This document shows positions 44,491-52,581 of a DNA stretch of 64,000 bases, one piece after another. The position numbers were made by a program, and so were the translations under genes. The stretch is from Flavobacteriales bacterium (GTDB lineage: Bacteria > Bacteroidota > Bacteroidia > Flavobacteriales > Flavobacteriaceae). The stretch is taken from NCBI GenBank assembly GCA_026996605.1, contig JALWLE010000060.1, forward strand, positions 1-64,000, in the 5' to 3' direction. The notes under the pieces are model-generated. The model had not been told where the DNA came from. It was given only the letters and a program-made list of their open reading frames with translations, and did no database searches. Numbering within the stretch: position 1 is the stretch's first letter; every line of letters begins with the position of its first letter.

Positions 44491-45216
44491 ATGGGAAGAG
44501 CATTTGAATTTAGAAAAGCAAGAAAATTTAAACGGTGGGCGACTATGGCAAAGACCTTTACCAAAATAGGTCGTGAGATATCAATGGCGGTAAAAGAAGG
44601 TGGTCCCAATCCTGAAACCAATGCACGTTTACGTGCAGCCATCCAAAATGCCAAGGCGGCTAATATGCCCAAAGACAATGTGGAACGTGCCATCAAAAAG
44701 GCATCTGATAAAGATACTGCCGGATATAAAACTGTTTTGTATGAAGGTTATGCGCCACATGGTATTGCGGTATTGGTTGAAACAGCTACAGATAACAACA
44801 ATCGTACGGTTGCCAATGTTCGTAGTTATTTTAATAAATTAAACGGCACGCTTGGTACATCGGGTTCGGTTATTTTTATGTTTGACCATGTGTGCAATTT
44901 TCGTATTAACAAAGAAAATTTACCAATGGATTTGGAAGAACTCGAACTGGAACTCATTGACTTTAATGTAGAAGAGATATTTGAAGATGAAGACGGTATT
45001 TTGATATATGCCCCCTTTGAAGAATATGGAAATATTCAAAAATATTTGGAAGAAAATAAAATGGAAATCTTATCTTCCGGCTTTGAATATATACCTCAAG
45101 TTACCAAAAAATTATCTCCCGAACATCAAGCTGATGTAGAGAAGCTTTTAGAAAAGATAGAAGAAGACGAAGATGTCCAAAATGTTTATCACACAATGGA
45201 TACTTCAGAATCTTAA
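44491..45216 (+). CDS. YebC/PmpR-family protein
   Basis: A 241-residue protein of the YebC family, DNA-binding regulators or translation factors that relieve ribosome pausing. Signature blocks: WATMAKTFTKIGREISMAVKEGG (about 16-38), NARLRAAIQNAKAANMPKDNVERAIKKA, YEGYAPHGIAVLVE and NVRSYFNKLNGTLGTSGSVIFMF. Length and start (MGRAFEFRKARKFKRW) are typical. Confidence 0.93.
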   Translation: MGRAFEFRKARKFKRWATMAKTFTKIGREISMAVKEGGPNPETNARLRAAIQNAKAANMPKDNVERAIKKASDKDTAGYKTVLYEGYAPHGIAVLVETATDNNNRTVANVRSYFNKLNGTLGTSGSVIFMFDHVCNFRINKENLPMDLEELELELIDFNVEEIFEDEDGILIYAPFEEYGNIQKYLEENKMEILSSGFEYIPQVTKKLSPEHQADVEKLLEKIEEDEDVQNVYHTMDTSES

Positions 45217-45222
45217 GGTTTC

Positions 45223-46548
45223 CTATTTTACTCTGATTTTTTGTCCAACTTTGATATAGTTACCTTTCAAATGGTTGAGTTTACGTAACTTACTGATAGG
45301 TACTTTATAGTTTACGTGGATACGGTATAAAGTTTCTCCCGGTTTGACTATATGATAAACAACATTGTCTGAGTCTGTATCCGGATTCTTTTTAACTTGT
45401 TGTTCCTTGTTTATTTTGTTTGTAACAGTCGATTTTGGTTGTTCAGTGCTTTGGGGTATTTTAATCACTTTTCCTACGGCAATACCGTTATCAGTTAAAT
45501 TATTTATTTGTTTTAAATATTCTAAATCAACTTTATACATTTTACTGATAGAGAATAGGGTTTCGCCTTCTTTAACAACATGCAGCGTTAAATCTTTATC
45601 ATTACTATTATCGGTATTTTGAACGTTTATGTTTTTATCTTTAATTTGTTTTTTCGGAGTCGTTTCAGGTTGTGTGATTATTGTATTTTCTGCAGAAACT
45701 TCAGGCTTTGGTGTTACTTTCGATTGTTCTATCGACTGATCGGAATTGTCGCTTTCGGTAAGTACTAAAATTTGTCCTTTATAAATATCAAAATCATTCA
45801 AGTTATTGATGCGTTGAATATCTTTAACCGGTACGTTAAATTTTCTTGAGATGGTAAATAAGGTTTCCCCCTCTTGAACTTCGTAAATAAACTTTTTCTT
45901 TTTATTTTGATGTTCTTCATCTGTTTCATCTACTTTAACACTCATTTGTGCAAGTACATCTTTATCAAGTTTATTCAAATGGTATTTTTCAATAAGGTAA
46001 ATCAACTTGTCCGGATAACTCGGATCTGTTGCGTAACCGGCTTTTTTTAAACCTCTTGCCCAAGCTTCATAATCTGTAATAGGTAAACGAAACAAAAAAG
46101 CATAACGTTTACGTCCTGCTAAAAATTGAGAGTGGTCTTTAAATGACTCTTCCGGATTATTGTATTTTCTAAAACATTCTTGAGCTTCATTATCATCATG
46201 TAAGATTTTATCACCATGCCAATTTTTATGACATTTGATACCAAAATGATTATTGCCTTCAACTGCCAATCTACTTTTTCCGGATTGTGACTCTAAAATA
46301 CCTTGAGCTAATGTTATACTTGCCGGAACGCCATATTCTTTCATTTCTTTTTTAGCTATATTTTCATACTTTGCTATATAGCGTAAGGTAGAAAAATCCA
46401 AATTTTGTGAGGTTTTATCAGTTTTATCAATCTTTGGTGTATTTGTTTTTTTTGGTTTTGATATTGTTTTTTCTGAAACAGTTTTTTTTGAACTTCCACA
46501 ACTGTTTAAAATCAATAAAAATACGGTTAAATACAATAATTTTTTCAT
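45223..46548 (-). CDS. Lipoprotein glucosaminidase with three LysM domains
   Basis: A 441-residue predicted lipoprotein (LILNSC, Cys17) that should cut or bind peptidoglycan. A Lys/Thr-rich linker is followed by a glucosaminidase (FlgJ/Mannosyl_glyco) domain at about residues 60-200: YGVPASITLAQGILESQSGKS with the catalytic Glu, EGNNHFGIKCHKNWHG, and FRKYNNPEESFKDHSQFL. Three LysM domains follow (YEVQEGETLFTISRKFNVP, HVVKEGETLFSISKMYKVD, HIVKPGETLYRIHVNYKVP). A -7 element at 46586-46593 lies so close to the longest start that the ATG at 46548 is chosen. Confidence 0.9.
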   Translation of the reverse strand: MKKLLYLTVFLLILNSCGSSKKTVSEKTISKPKKTNTPKIDKTDKTSQNLDFSTLRYIAKYENIAKKEMKEYGVPASITLAQGILESQSGKSRLAVEGNNHFGIKCHKNWHGDKILHDDNEAQECFRKYNNPEESFKDHSQFLAGRKRYAFLFRLPITDYEAWARGLKKAGYATDPSYPDKLIYLIEKYHLNKLDKDVLAQMSVKVDETDEEHQNKKKKFIYEVQEGETLFTISRKFNVPVKDIQRINNLNDFDIYKGQILVLTESDNSDQSIEQSKVTPKPEVSAENTIITQPETTPKKQIKDKNINVQNTDNSNDKDLTLHVVKEGETLFSISKMYKVDLEYLKQINNLTDNGIAVGKVIKIPQSTEQPKSTVTNKINKEQQVKKNPDTDSDNVVYHIVKPGETLYRIHVNYKVPISKLRKLNHLKGNYIKVGQKIRVK

Positions 46549-46585
46549 AAAAATAATTTTGAAATCGAATGAATATTCCATTATA

Positions 46586-46593
46586 CAAAGTTA
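46586..46593 (-). promoter_or_regulatory. Promoter -7 element for the LysM-glucosaminidase gene
   Basis: Minus-strand TAACTTTG, 37 bases before the start codon. Confidence 0.55.
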
Positions 46594-46671
46594 ATAAATT
46601 TAAGTTAGAATTTACAAGGACATTTTTGTATGTAATTTTTGAGTTTTTTCAAATATTTACCTTTGAACAAG

Positions 46672-47553
46672 TTAAGTTAAATTATTTTGAATAAGCATGA
46701 CTGCAAAAACACCAACAGCTATTAATATTTTGACTAAAATATAAAAATATTGTAGTGCTGCGGGTTTAAAATAAAACCAAACAAAACCTATTGCATACAA
46801 TACAATAGCTATATAAAAATAATATTGCATGTTTCCTATGTAATTGTATTGGAGTAATATGATTATAGGTATAAATGTTAAAACGCTGATTAACAATATG
46901 ATATTTTTTGTTTTTTGTTCACCGTAAGCGATAGGGAGCGTTTGCTTATTTTCGACAATATCTCCTTTGATATTAATATAGTCTTTTAACATATTTTTGA
47001 TAAATAAAATTAAGAAAAGGAAACTTGCATGCCACAGGATGAAACTATTGATTTTTTTAAAATACAAAAAAATACCAAAAAAAGGAAATATACTTAATAT
47101 GGTTAGCCATAAATTATTGATAAAAATTATATTTTGAATTTTATGAGAATAAAACCAAATTAAAAAAATATATACACTAAAAAATAAGGCGGCACGCCAA
47201 GAAATAAAAGAGGCTATAATAACGGCTAACAGATTTAAACCAAAATACAGATATAAGCGTTTGGTTTGTGATAATTGTTGTTCGAGTATAGTTTTTTCGG
47301 GACGGTTTATCATATCTTTTTTTAGATCGTAAAAACCGTTGATGATATAGCCTGAAGCAATACTGATAGTTGTTGCCAGCAATAGTGCTATAAATTTATG
47401 ATCATTTAATAGTTGCCAAAAACTATCTTGGGGAGCAAAAAAGTATTTGCTCGTTAAAAAAAAGGCGATACTTAACAGAATGATATTCTGCACCCTTACC
47501 AAGGCAAAGAACGAAAATATCTGTGCCGTAAGATTTTGTTGGGGGCGCATCAT
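46672..47553 (-). CDS. UbiA-family prenyltransferase
   Basis: A 293-residue integral membrane prenyltransferase with about eight TM segments. The first Asp-rich motif is NGFYDLKKDMINRP (about 71-84) and the second is KDYINIKGDIVENKQTLP (about 190-207). Bacteroidota copies are often annotated as geranylgeranylglycerol-phosphate geranylgeranyltransferase; the acceptor here is not shown by the sequence. It starts 9 bases after the mevalonate kinase stop, which supplies a logical link to isoprenoid synthesis. Confidence 0.85.
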   Translation of the reverse strand: MMRPQQNLTAQIFSFFALVRVQNIILLSIAFFLTSKYFFAPQDSFWQLLNDHKFIALLLATTISIASGYIINGFYDLKKDMINRPEKTILEQQLSQTKRLYLYFGLNLLAVIIASFISWRAALFFSVYIFLIWFYSHKIQNIIFINNLWLTILSIFPFFGIFLYFKKINSFILWHASFLFLILFIKNMLKDYINIKGDIVENKQTLPIAYGEQKTKNIILLISVLTFIPIIILLQYNYIGNMQYYFYIAIVLYAIGFVWFYFKPAALQYFYILVKILIAVGVFAVMLIQNNLT

Positions 47554-47562
47554 TTATATATT

Positions 47563-48501
47563 TTAAAATCGGTAAACAACCTGAAGTTTATAATCCTTGA
47601 GTTGTGATTTGGTTTTTTCAAAATCTTCAGTAAACCCCAAGATATAACCGCCACCACCGGATCCACAGAGTTTTAGGTAGTAATCATCATTTTCGATACC
47701 TTTTTTCCAAATATCTAACATGTGGGTTGGAATCATCGGTTTAAAATTGTGATAAACAGTTGATGATAAGTGCTTTAAATTGCCAAATAAAGATTTGACG
47801 TTCCCTTGCAAGAAATCATTGACACAAGCATCGGTATATTTGATAAATTCGGTTTTTAAAGTTTTACGAAAACCTTCATGTTTCATTTTTTCCATAAAAA
47901 TGCTAACCATATCACCGGTTTCGCCTATTTGTTCGGAATCTATTAGAAATATAGCTCCTTTGCCTTCATTTTGTGCCGGAATACCCGTCGGTTGAATATT
48001 TTGTTTTGACTGAATTAGAATAGGAATACTCAGGTAACTGTTAAGTGGGTCCAACCCGGAACTTTTGCCGTGGAAATGACTTTCCATTAAGCCGAATATT
48101 TCTTTGAGTTTAAGTAGTTTTTCTCGTGTTAAATTTTCTAAAACCGTTATTTTATTTCGAGCATAACGTTCATAGACCGCAGCAACAACGGCACCGGAAC
48201 TACCTACGCCGTATCCTTCCGGTATATTGGATTTAAAGTATAAACCGTTTTCTAGATCTGATTTAAATTGTACTAAATCCAAATTCAAGATATCGGGATG
48301 TGCCGCTTGAGTTTTTTGTAGGTATTGGTAAAATTCCTTTAATTTAGCATTGGAGTTTTTATCGGCTGTTTGTTTTAAATCACCAATAAATAAACCACCT
48401 TGATATTGATTGTAAGGTATGGCTAAGGCTTTGGAATCTTTTATAATACCGTATTCGCCAAACAATAAAATTTTGGCGTAAAAAAGCGGTCCTTTTTTCA
48501 T
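47563..48501 (-). CDS. Mevalonate kinase (GHMP kinase family)
   Basis: A 312-residue GHMP kinase. The ATP motif NIPEGYGVGSSGAVVAAVY (about 93-111) has the P-x-x-x-G-L/V-G-S-S form, SHFHGKSSGLDPLNSYLS supplies the catalytic Asp, and LCGSGGGGYILGF closes the C terminus. Flavobacteriia make isoprenoids by the mevalonate pathway, and this gene with the UbiA gene fits that cluster; a diphosphomevalonate decarboxylase is not adjacent. A -7 element lies at 48524-48531. Confidence 0.85.
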   Translation of the reverse strand: MKKGPLFYAKILLFGEYGIIKDSKALAIPYNQYQGGLFIGDLKQTADKNSNAKLKEFYQYLQKTQAAHPDILNLDLVQFKSDLENGLYFKSNIPEGYGVGSSGAVVAAVYERYARNKITVLENLTREKLLKLKEIFGLMESHFHGKSSGLDPLNSYLSIPILIQSKQNIQPTGIPAQNEGKGAIFLIDSEQIGETGDMVSIFMEKMKHEGFRKTLKTEFIKYTDACVNDFLQGNVKSLFGNLKHLSSTVYHNFKPMIPTHMLDIWKKGIENDDYYLKLCGSGGGGYILGFTEDFEKTKSQLKDYKLQVVYRF

Positions 48502-48523
48502 CGGTTTTCAAATTTAATATATG

Positions 48524-48531
48524 CAAAGTTA
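48524..48531 (-). promoter_or_regulatory. Promoter -7 element for the mevalonate kinase-UbiA operon
   Basis: Minus-strand TAACTTTG, 22 bases before the start codon. Confidence 0.55.
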
Positions 48532-48552
48532 AAACTTTTTTTAATTGATTAT

Positions 48553-48590
48553 AAAAAAAACCTGCTGGAAACATATCCGGCAGGTTTTTT
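48553..48590 (-). terminator. Intrinsic terminator after the FG-GAP gene
   Basis: CCTGCTGG (48561-48568) pairs with CCGGCAGG (48577-48584), flanked by A and T runs on both sides, so it can act in either direction. Confidence 0.75.
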
Positions 48591-48614
48591 AATAAATATT
48601 TATCGATAAAAAAG

Positions 48615-50024
48615 TTATTTGATGATTAATTTCTTTACAAAGCTGTCTTTATGGTTAGAAATTTTCACCAAATACATACCTGTAGGCAAATTGGAAACAT
48701 TTATATGAATATTACCTTCACCGTTTTGATTCAAAATACTTTTTCCGGTTAAATCGGTTATTTGAACCTTGTAATCAAATTGTTCTTGGTTGTCAATATT
48801 TAACACATCATGAGCCGGATTGGGGTAAATAGTGAAATTTTTAGCAAGTTCTTCTTTTATAGAATTCGGATGTTCGTTATGATATAATTTTCCAACACCA
48901 AAAAAATTGGCATCTGTACCGGTTAAAAATAAGTCAATTTTTCCATCGTTGTCGTAGTCAGCAGCATCAGCATCACCATACTGAACGGCAGCAAAACTTT
49001 CATTTGTGTTTTCAACAAAAATTCCCGATCCATTATTTTCATATAATTTAGCGATCAAATCTTCATTACTACCGGAAACATTAACTCCTGTAATAAAGAC
49101 ATCTAATGAACCATTAATATCAAAGTCAACTAATTCGATATTTGCTACACGATGTGCTGCCGTTATATTGAAATGAGGATCGTCAGTAAATGTATTATTG
49201 TTATTAAGCATTAGGTGAGCTTCACTATCCTGATTTGAGGTTCCTGTAATAACAAAATCCAAGTCGCCATCACCATCAACATCGCCCCACTCAAAATCAC
49301 CGAGCCACAATTGCGGAAAGCCAAGATTTAATTCGGTAAAATTTTGTGAACCGTCATTTTGCCATACTTTGGTGTATGGATTATTTGTTGTATCGTTCCA
49401 ACCGGCTAAAGTAATATCCATATCATTATCATTGTCAAAATCAATAAACTTTATTTTGCCATAATTCATTGGTGGTAGATTCAAACTGGATTCAGTATAA
49501 TTACCATTGCCGTCATTTACATAAACTTTGGAAAAGAAAGTCCAATTGGTTGTTTCCACACCGGTCAAGGCTATATCCAAATCACCATCATTATCATAAT
49601 CACCAAAAACCACATCACCCATATAAGAATCGAGTAAACCGGTGTTAGAAGCAGAAAAAGTACCGTTCCCGTTATTGATATAAACATCTGTTACCCCTAC
49701 ACTGTTGTCATAGCCCATTATAACCAAATCCATATCACCATCACCATCAACATCACCCCAGTCTGCAGCTCCTGTGTTTAGTATTGGCAAGCCCGAATTG
49801 GTAACTAATGAAAAAGTCCCGTTAAAATTAAGATATAAACCACCACCGTTACTGTTAGCATTGAGTTGCCCGGTATAGTAGAGGTCCAAATCGCCATCAC
49901 CGTCATAATCACCAAAAGCACTAAACCCGAAAGTCAGTTGTGGTAAACTACCGGTAACATCGACAAAATTTTGACCAAAAGCCCAAAATCCGGTCAATAA
50001 AAATAAAAATGTCATTTTTTTCAT
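48615..50024 (-). CDS. Secreted FG-GAP/VCBS repeat protein with type IX sorting domain
   Basis: A 469-residue secreted protein. A signal peptide (MKKMTFLFLLTGFWAFGQ) is followed by about seven FG-GAP/VCBS repeats, each with a calcium-binding DYDGDGDLD-type loop (e.g. FGDYDGDGDLDLYYTG, WGDVDGDGDMDLVIMG). The last 75 residues are a type A T9SS C-terminal sorting domain: NFTIYPNPAHDVLNID, then LTGKSIL and LPTGMYLVKIS ending VKKLIIK. It should be exported by SPI and the type IX system and attached or released at the surface. A -7 element lies at 50070-50077. Confidence 0.9.
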   Translation of the reverse strand: MKKMTFLFLLTGFWAFGQNFVDVTGSLPQLTFGFSAFGDYDGDGDLDLYYTGQLNANSNGGGLYLNFNGTFSLVTNSGLPILNTGAADWGDVDGDGDMDLVIMGYDNSVGVTDVYINNGNGTFSASNTGLLDSYMGDVVFGDYDNDGDLDIALTGVETTNWTFFSKVYVNDGNGNYTESSLNLPPMNYGKIKFIDFDNDNDMDITLAGWNDTTNNPYTKVWQNDGSQNFTELNLGFPQLWLGDFEWGDVDGDGDLDFVITGTSNQDSEAHLMLNNNNTFTDDPHFNITAAHRVANIELVDFDINGSLDVFITGVNVSGSNEDLIAKLYENNGSGIFVENTNESFAAVQYGDADAADYDNDGKIDLFLTGTDANFFGVGKLYHNEHPNSIKEELAKNFTIYPNPAHDVLNIDNQEQFDYKVQITDLTGKSILNQNGEGNIHINVSNLPTGMYLVKISNHKDSFVKKLIIK

Positions 50025-50069
50025 AAGCTTAATTTTTAATAATATAAAGTTTGTTTTAAATTCTTATTA

Positions 50070-50077
50070 CAAATTTA
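50070..50077 (-). promoter_or_regulatory. Promoter -7 element for the FG-GAP protein gene
   Basis: Minus-strand TAAATTTG, 45 bases before the start codon. Confidence 0.5.
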
Positions 50078-50181
50078 CTAAAAAAGATTGAAAGTCTTTA
50101 AGAGCTTATAAAATACTGATATTTTTAATTTAAATTCGATATTTTTTCGGCTACCGTACGATTGTATTGTGTGGTAATATA

Positions 50182-50217
50182 CCCGCCCGCTCCTTCGGGG
50201 CCTCCTGCCCCCGACGG
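50182..50217. repeat. Left 36-bp GC-rich inverted repeat of RAYT element 1
   Basis: It begins CCCGCCCGCTCC and ends CCCCCGACGG, and matches the complement of 50901-50936 at all but three positions. A short tandem copy (CCGACGGCAT twice) follows at 50211-50231. The GC content stands out sharply from the surroundings. Confidence 0.85.
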
Positions 50218-50237
50218 CATCCCGACGGCATTATATC

Positions 50238-50837
50238 TTAATAATTTTCACGCTTCATCACATTACTAACATTGTGCACATTTACAACCGGATTACTTGC
50301 AAGATGCACATTGACTAAACCTTTACCATTTATATAATTTTGTGCACTCGAATACGTATAATGAGATGCCTTTTCTACAATTCCTGCCCGTACGGGATTT
50401 AAATGTATATAATCCAATTTAGACCAAAGAAACCGTTCTGAATATACTTCTTCCGGATGATTGTTTAACTGCCAAAATTGAAACTTTTTATTGCGTTGAT
50501 GGGTTTCGGTAGCTTTTTTAAAACGTTCTAACATCCACTCTTTACGACTTTCGTTTTCTGCTTGAATTTGGTCTAAAACTGTTTTTGCCGTAAACTTCTT
50601 AAAATCTCTAATCAATTCCGACAACTTTTCATCTTCTGATTGTATAATCATGTGTATATGATTTGACATAATCACATAGCCATACAAAATCATTCCTTTG
50701 TTCTTAATGCAATAGTTAAAACTATTTACCACAATATCACGATATATTTTCCGGCTAAAAACATCTATCCAATCAACCACCGTCATGGTAATGAAATGCG
50801 CCTTAGCTTGGTCTCTTATGATATATCCTTCTTTCAC
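50238..50837 (-). CDS. REP-associated tyrosine transposase (RAYT, IS200/IS605-like)
   Basis: A 199-residue Y1-type HUH endonuclease. The HUH motif is in YVIMSNHIHMIIQ (His60 and His62), and the catalytic Tyr is probably Tyr142 in KLDYIHLNPVRAGIV. The block SRKEWMLERFKKA and KKFQFWQLNNHPEEVYS are typical of RAYTs. RAYTs recognise and mobilise REP hairpins rather than themselves in most genomes. A -7 element (50858-50865) lies 20 bases upstream, so it is probably expressed. The C-terminal 30 residues (two VNVH units) are an extension I do not recognise. Confidence 0.88.
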   Translation of the reverse strand: MKEGYIIRDQAKAHFITMTVVDWIDVFSRKIYRDIVVNSFNYCIKNKGMILYGYVIMSNHIHMIIQSEDEKLSELIRDFKKFTAKTVLDQIQAENESRKEWMLERFKKATETHQRNKKFQFWQLNNHPEEVYSERFLWSKLDYIHLNPVRAGIVEKASHYTYSSAQNYINGKGLVNVHLASNPVVNVHNVSNVMKRENY

Positions 50838-50857
50838 AATTTGCTGTTTAACTATTA

Positions 50858-50865
50858 CAAATATA
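50858..50865 (-). promoter_or_regulatory. Promoter -7 element for the RAYT gene
   Basis: Minus-strand TATATTTG, 20 bases before the start codon and inside the right REP-like end. Confidence 0.5.
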
Positions 50866-50900
50866 CGATTTCATTCATAATTACAGCTTTTTAAAAATTT

Positions 50901-50936
50901 CCGTCGGGGGCGGGAGACCCCGACGGAGCGGGCGGG
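50901..50936. repeat. Right 36-bp GC-rich inverted repeat of RAYT element 1
   Basis: It contains a perfect 9-bp hairpin (50901-50909 with 50918-50926) followed by GAGCGGGCGGG. Confidence 0.85.
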
Positions 50937-50957
50937 AGCAAGTAATCAAGGTTAAAA

Positions 50958-51317
50958 TCAATCATATTCCGTACCGGAAAATTTCTCAACAACCAACAAA
51001 TTCTTATCATATTGAATAAAAAAGAAATGCCAATATTCGAAAATAAAAAATAAATCGCTTTTTTGTTTTGAATAACTTGCTTCAAATTTTGCATTTTGGG
51101 TGTCATCAAGTACTTCATTTTCACGAAAGAAAAAAGGTTTCCCTAAAATTGAATCAACTTCTTTTTTTGTCATGCCGACTTTAATTTTTTCAAATTTTTC
51201 TTTAGTAAATTTTTCAGAATAACTTGTAAACAAGTTTGGAAAAAAGAATTCAATATTTCTTAGAAACAGAATTGATATTAAAAAAATTAATAAAATAGAA
51301 ATGAGTAGCTTTTTCAT
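50958..51317 (-). CDS. Small membrane-anchored protein with SmpA/BamE-like motif
   Basis: A 119-residue protein with an N-terminal hydrophobic segment (MKKLLISILLIFLISILFL) and no lipobox Cys. FEKIKVGMTKKEVDSILGKPFFF (about 43-65) is the motif of the SmpA/OmlA (BamE-like) fold: the KIxxGMTxxEVxxxLGxP pattern. It lies directly downstream of the RHS remnant on the same strand, so it may have been that toxin's immunity protein; small BamE-like proteins often occur in such spots. This role is inference. Confidence 0.6.
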   Translation of the reverse strand: MKKLLISILLIFLISILFLRNIEFFFPNLFTSYSEKFTKEKFEKIKVGMTKKEVDSILGKPFFFRENEVLDDTQNAKFEASYSKQKSDLFFIFEYWHFFFIQYDKNLLVVEKFSGTEYD

Positions 51318-51334
51318 GGTTAAAAATATTTTTT

Positions 51335-51969
51335 AAAAGGGTTTTTATTTTGAAAAGGATGTATAAATGGTGCAGTATTGGGAACAAATCCTACAACATA
51401 TTCATTGCCATGTATTTTTGCTGCTAATGCATAAATATGATTCTTATATCCTTGTATATGGTAATATCCGTTTGGTTATTTTGTTATTATTACCATGCCA
51501 CTATCAGACACTTTATACCAATAAGCTTTGGCGCAATTTTTAAATGATTAGGATCATAATAAAAGCCGTCTCCTCTGTAAATTACATTGTTTTTTGGTAT
51601 AATTAACCTTCCATCCTTTTCAGGTATAATGGGAAAATGTTTTAAATCATCTTCAGATAAATTTTTAAAAATCATTTTTCCTGTTCTTTCCCAATGTGCT
51701 CCAATTTTATCATATACACTATGCGCCGCATGATTTACCCCTGCACTAATCAGTCCGTTTCTTGCGCCATCCCAAAAGTCGCCACCGGCTAACACATTAC
51801 CGACACCACCGGAAAGCCTACCTGCGCCAATCATAGCAGTGCCTTGTGTAAATTTACTTGCTCCCTTGAATATACCACCAACTGCGGCACTTGCCATAGA
51901 GCCAAAAGCACCTGTTAACATACCGGCACCTACATCGCCACCTGAAAAGCCGGGGTAGTAAACTAATTT
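51335..51969 (-). pseudogene. RHS-core/polymorphic-toxin remnant
   Basis: A minus-strand frame opens after a stop at 51970-51972 with VYYPGFSGGDVGAGML, then Ala/Gly-rich TGAFGSMASAAVGGIF and LAGGDFWDGARNGLISAGVNHAAH, the segment that joins RHS cores to toxin tips. It reads to about 51530 (FYYDPNHLKIAPK). There the zero frame ends as LIGIKCLIVAW at 51490. In the next frame sensible sequence goes on (AYWYKVSDSGMVIIT), meets a TAA, then continues PNGYYHIQGYKNHIYALAAK to about 51335. So it carries at least one frameshift and one stop and lacks its N-terminal RHS repeats. A shorter intact protein from the ATG at 51921 cannot be excluded. Confidence 0.6.
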
Positions 51970-52352
51970 CTAATAACTATTGTTCTACCTAAAACATATT
52001 CTTCCTCAAATTCACATTGATTAAATAAAAAAGATAATTTGACGGTGTCTCCTTCTATAAATTTTAAACGATATCCTTCAATAAGGATTACATTTTTATT
52101 TCTATGGATATTGGTTTTTATTTCTTTGTTGTTTTGTATAAAACTGTATAATTGAAAGGTGTCATTTTCTGAAAGTATAATGTGAACATTATCAGAAGAT
52201 GAAAGCCCCTTTTTAAAATATAGTTTTAATTGCTTTTCACCACAAGCCAACGTATCATATTGATTATTATTATACAGAACCATTCTTGGTGGGTCGCAAG
52301 AAAGAATAGTACTAATAAAAATTATAATAATTACCAAATGCCTTTTGTTCAT
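51963..52352 (-). CDS. Hypothetical lipoprotein, possible immunity protein
   Basis: A 129-residue predicted lipoprotein (MNKRHLVIIIIFISTILSC, lipobox ILSC, Cys19; then DPPRMVLYNNNQYDTLACGEKQLKLYF). The body is beta-rich. Its start codon lies within the end of the upstream HELHH-containing frame, overlapping by 41 bases, the kind of overlap seen between toxin tips and immunity genes. An immunity role is inference. I chose MNKRH over two longer starts because it gives a regular lipoprotein signal. Confidence 0.6.
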   Translation of the reverse strand: MNKRHLVIIIIFISTILSCDPPRMVLYNNNQYDTLACGEKQLKLYFKKGLSSSDNVHIILSENDTFQLYSFIQNNKEIKTNIHRNKNVILIEGYRLKFIEGDTVKLSFLFNQCEFEEEYVLGRTIVIRN

Positions 52353-52531
52353 AATAGTTGTTCTCATAAGAAAATCCATTTAATATAAATTGTAAACCAT
52401 AATTTAACAAGAATGTGTTACCTAAAGCTCTTGAATCCCAAAGATGATGTAGTTCGTGACCAATCAAATTGGGGTCATAATAAATTCCATTGGAAAACCG
52501 TTGTCTCGAATCATAAATAATTGAATGAGCT
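52312..52531 (-). pseudogene. Toxin-tip fragment with HELHH metallopeptidase-like motif
   Basis: About 73 residues in an open frame ending at 52312: RGAHSIIYDSRQRFSNG, YYDPNLIGHELHHLWDSRALG, LNYGLQFILNGFSYENN, and FGNYYNFY. HELHH is a candidate HExxH zinc motif. The frame runs on upstream into the RAYT remnant, which is a different gene, so this toxin part has lost its own start and its delivery domains. It resembles C-terminal toxin modules of RHS proteins. An intact 101-residue fusion from the ATG at 52617 is possible but looks accidental. Confidence 0.5.
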
Positions 52532-52564
52532 CCCCTCGCTACCGCTAACTTGTAGTTAGTGGTA
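52532..52564. repeat. REP-like palindrome at the left end of RAYT element 2
   Basis: CTAACTTGTAGTTAG is nearly self-complementary, preceded by CCCCTCGCTACCG. It matches the complement of 53211-53234. Confidence 0.55.
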
Positions 52565-52581
52565 CGTAAAGATTTACCTCC

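Larger units (their letters stand above)
50182..50936 (-). mobile_element. RAYT element 1 with REP-like ends
   Basis: A 755-bp unit: an intact REP-associated tyrosine transposase gene bounded by 36-bp GC-rich inverted repeats, each able to fold into a hairpin (right end: CCGTCGGGG with CCCCGACGG). This is the layout of RAYT/REP units. No target-site duplication is evident. Confidence 0.7.
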
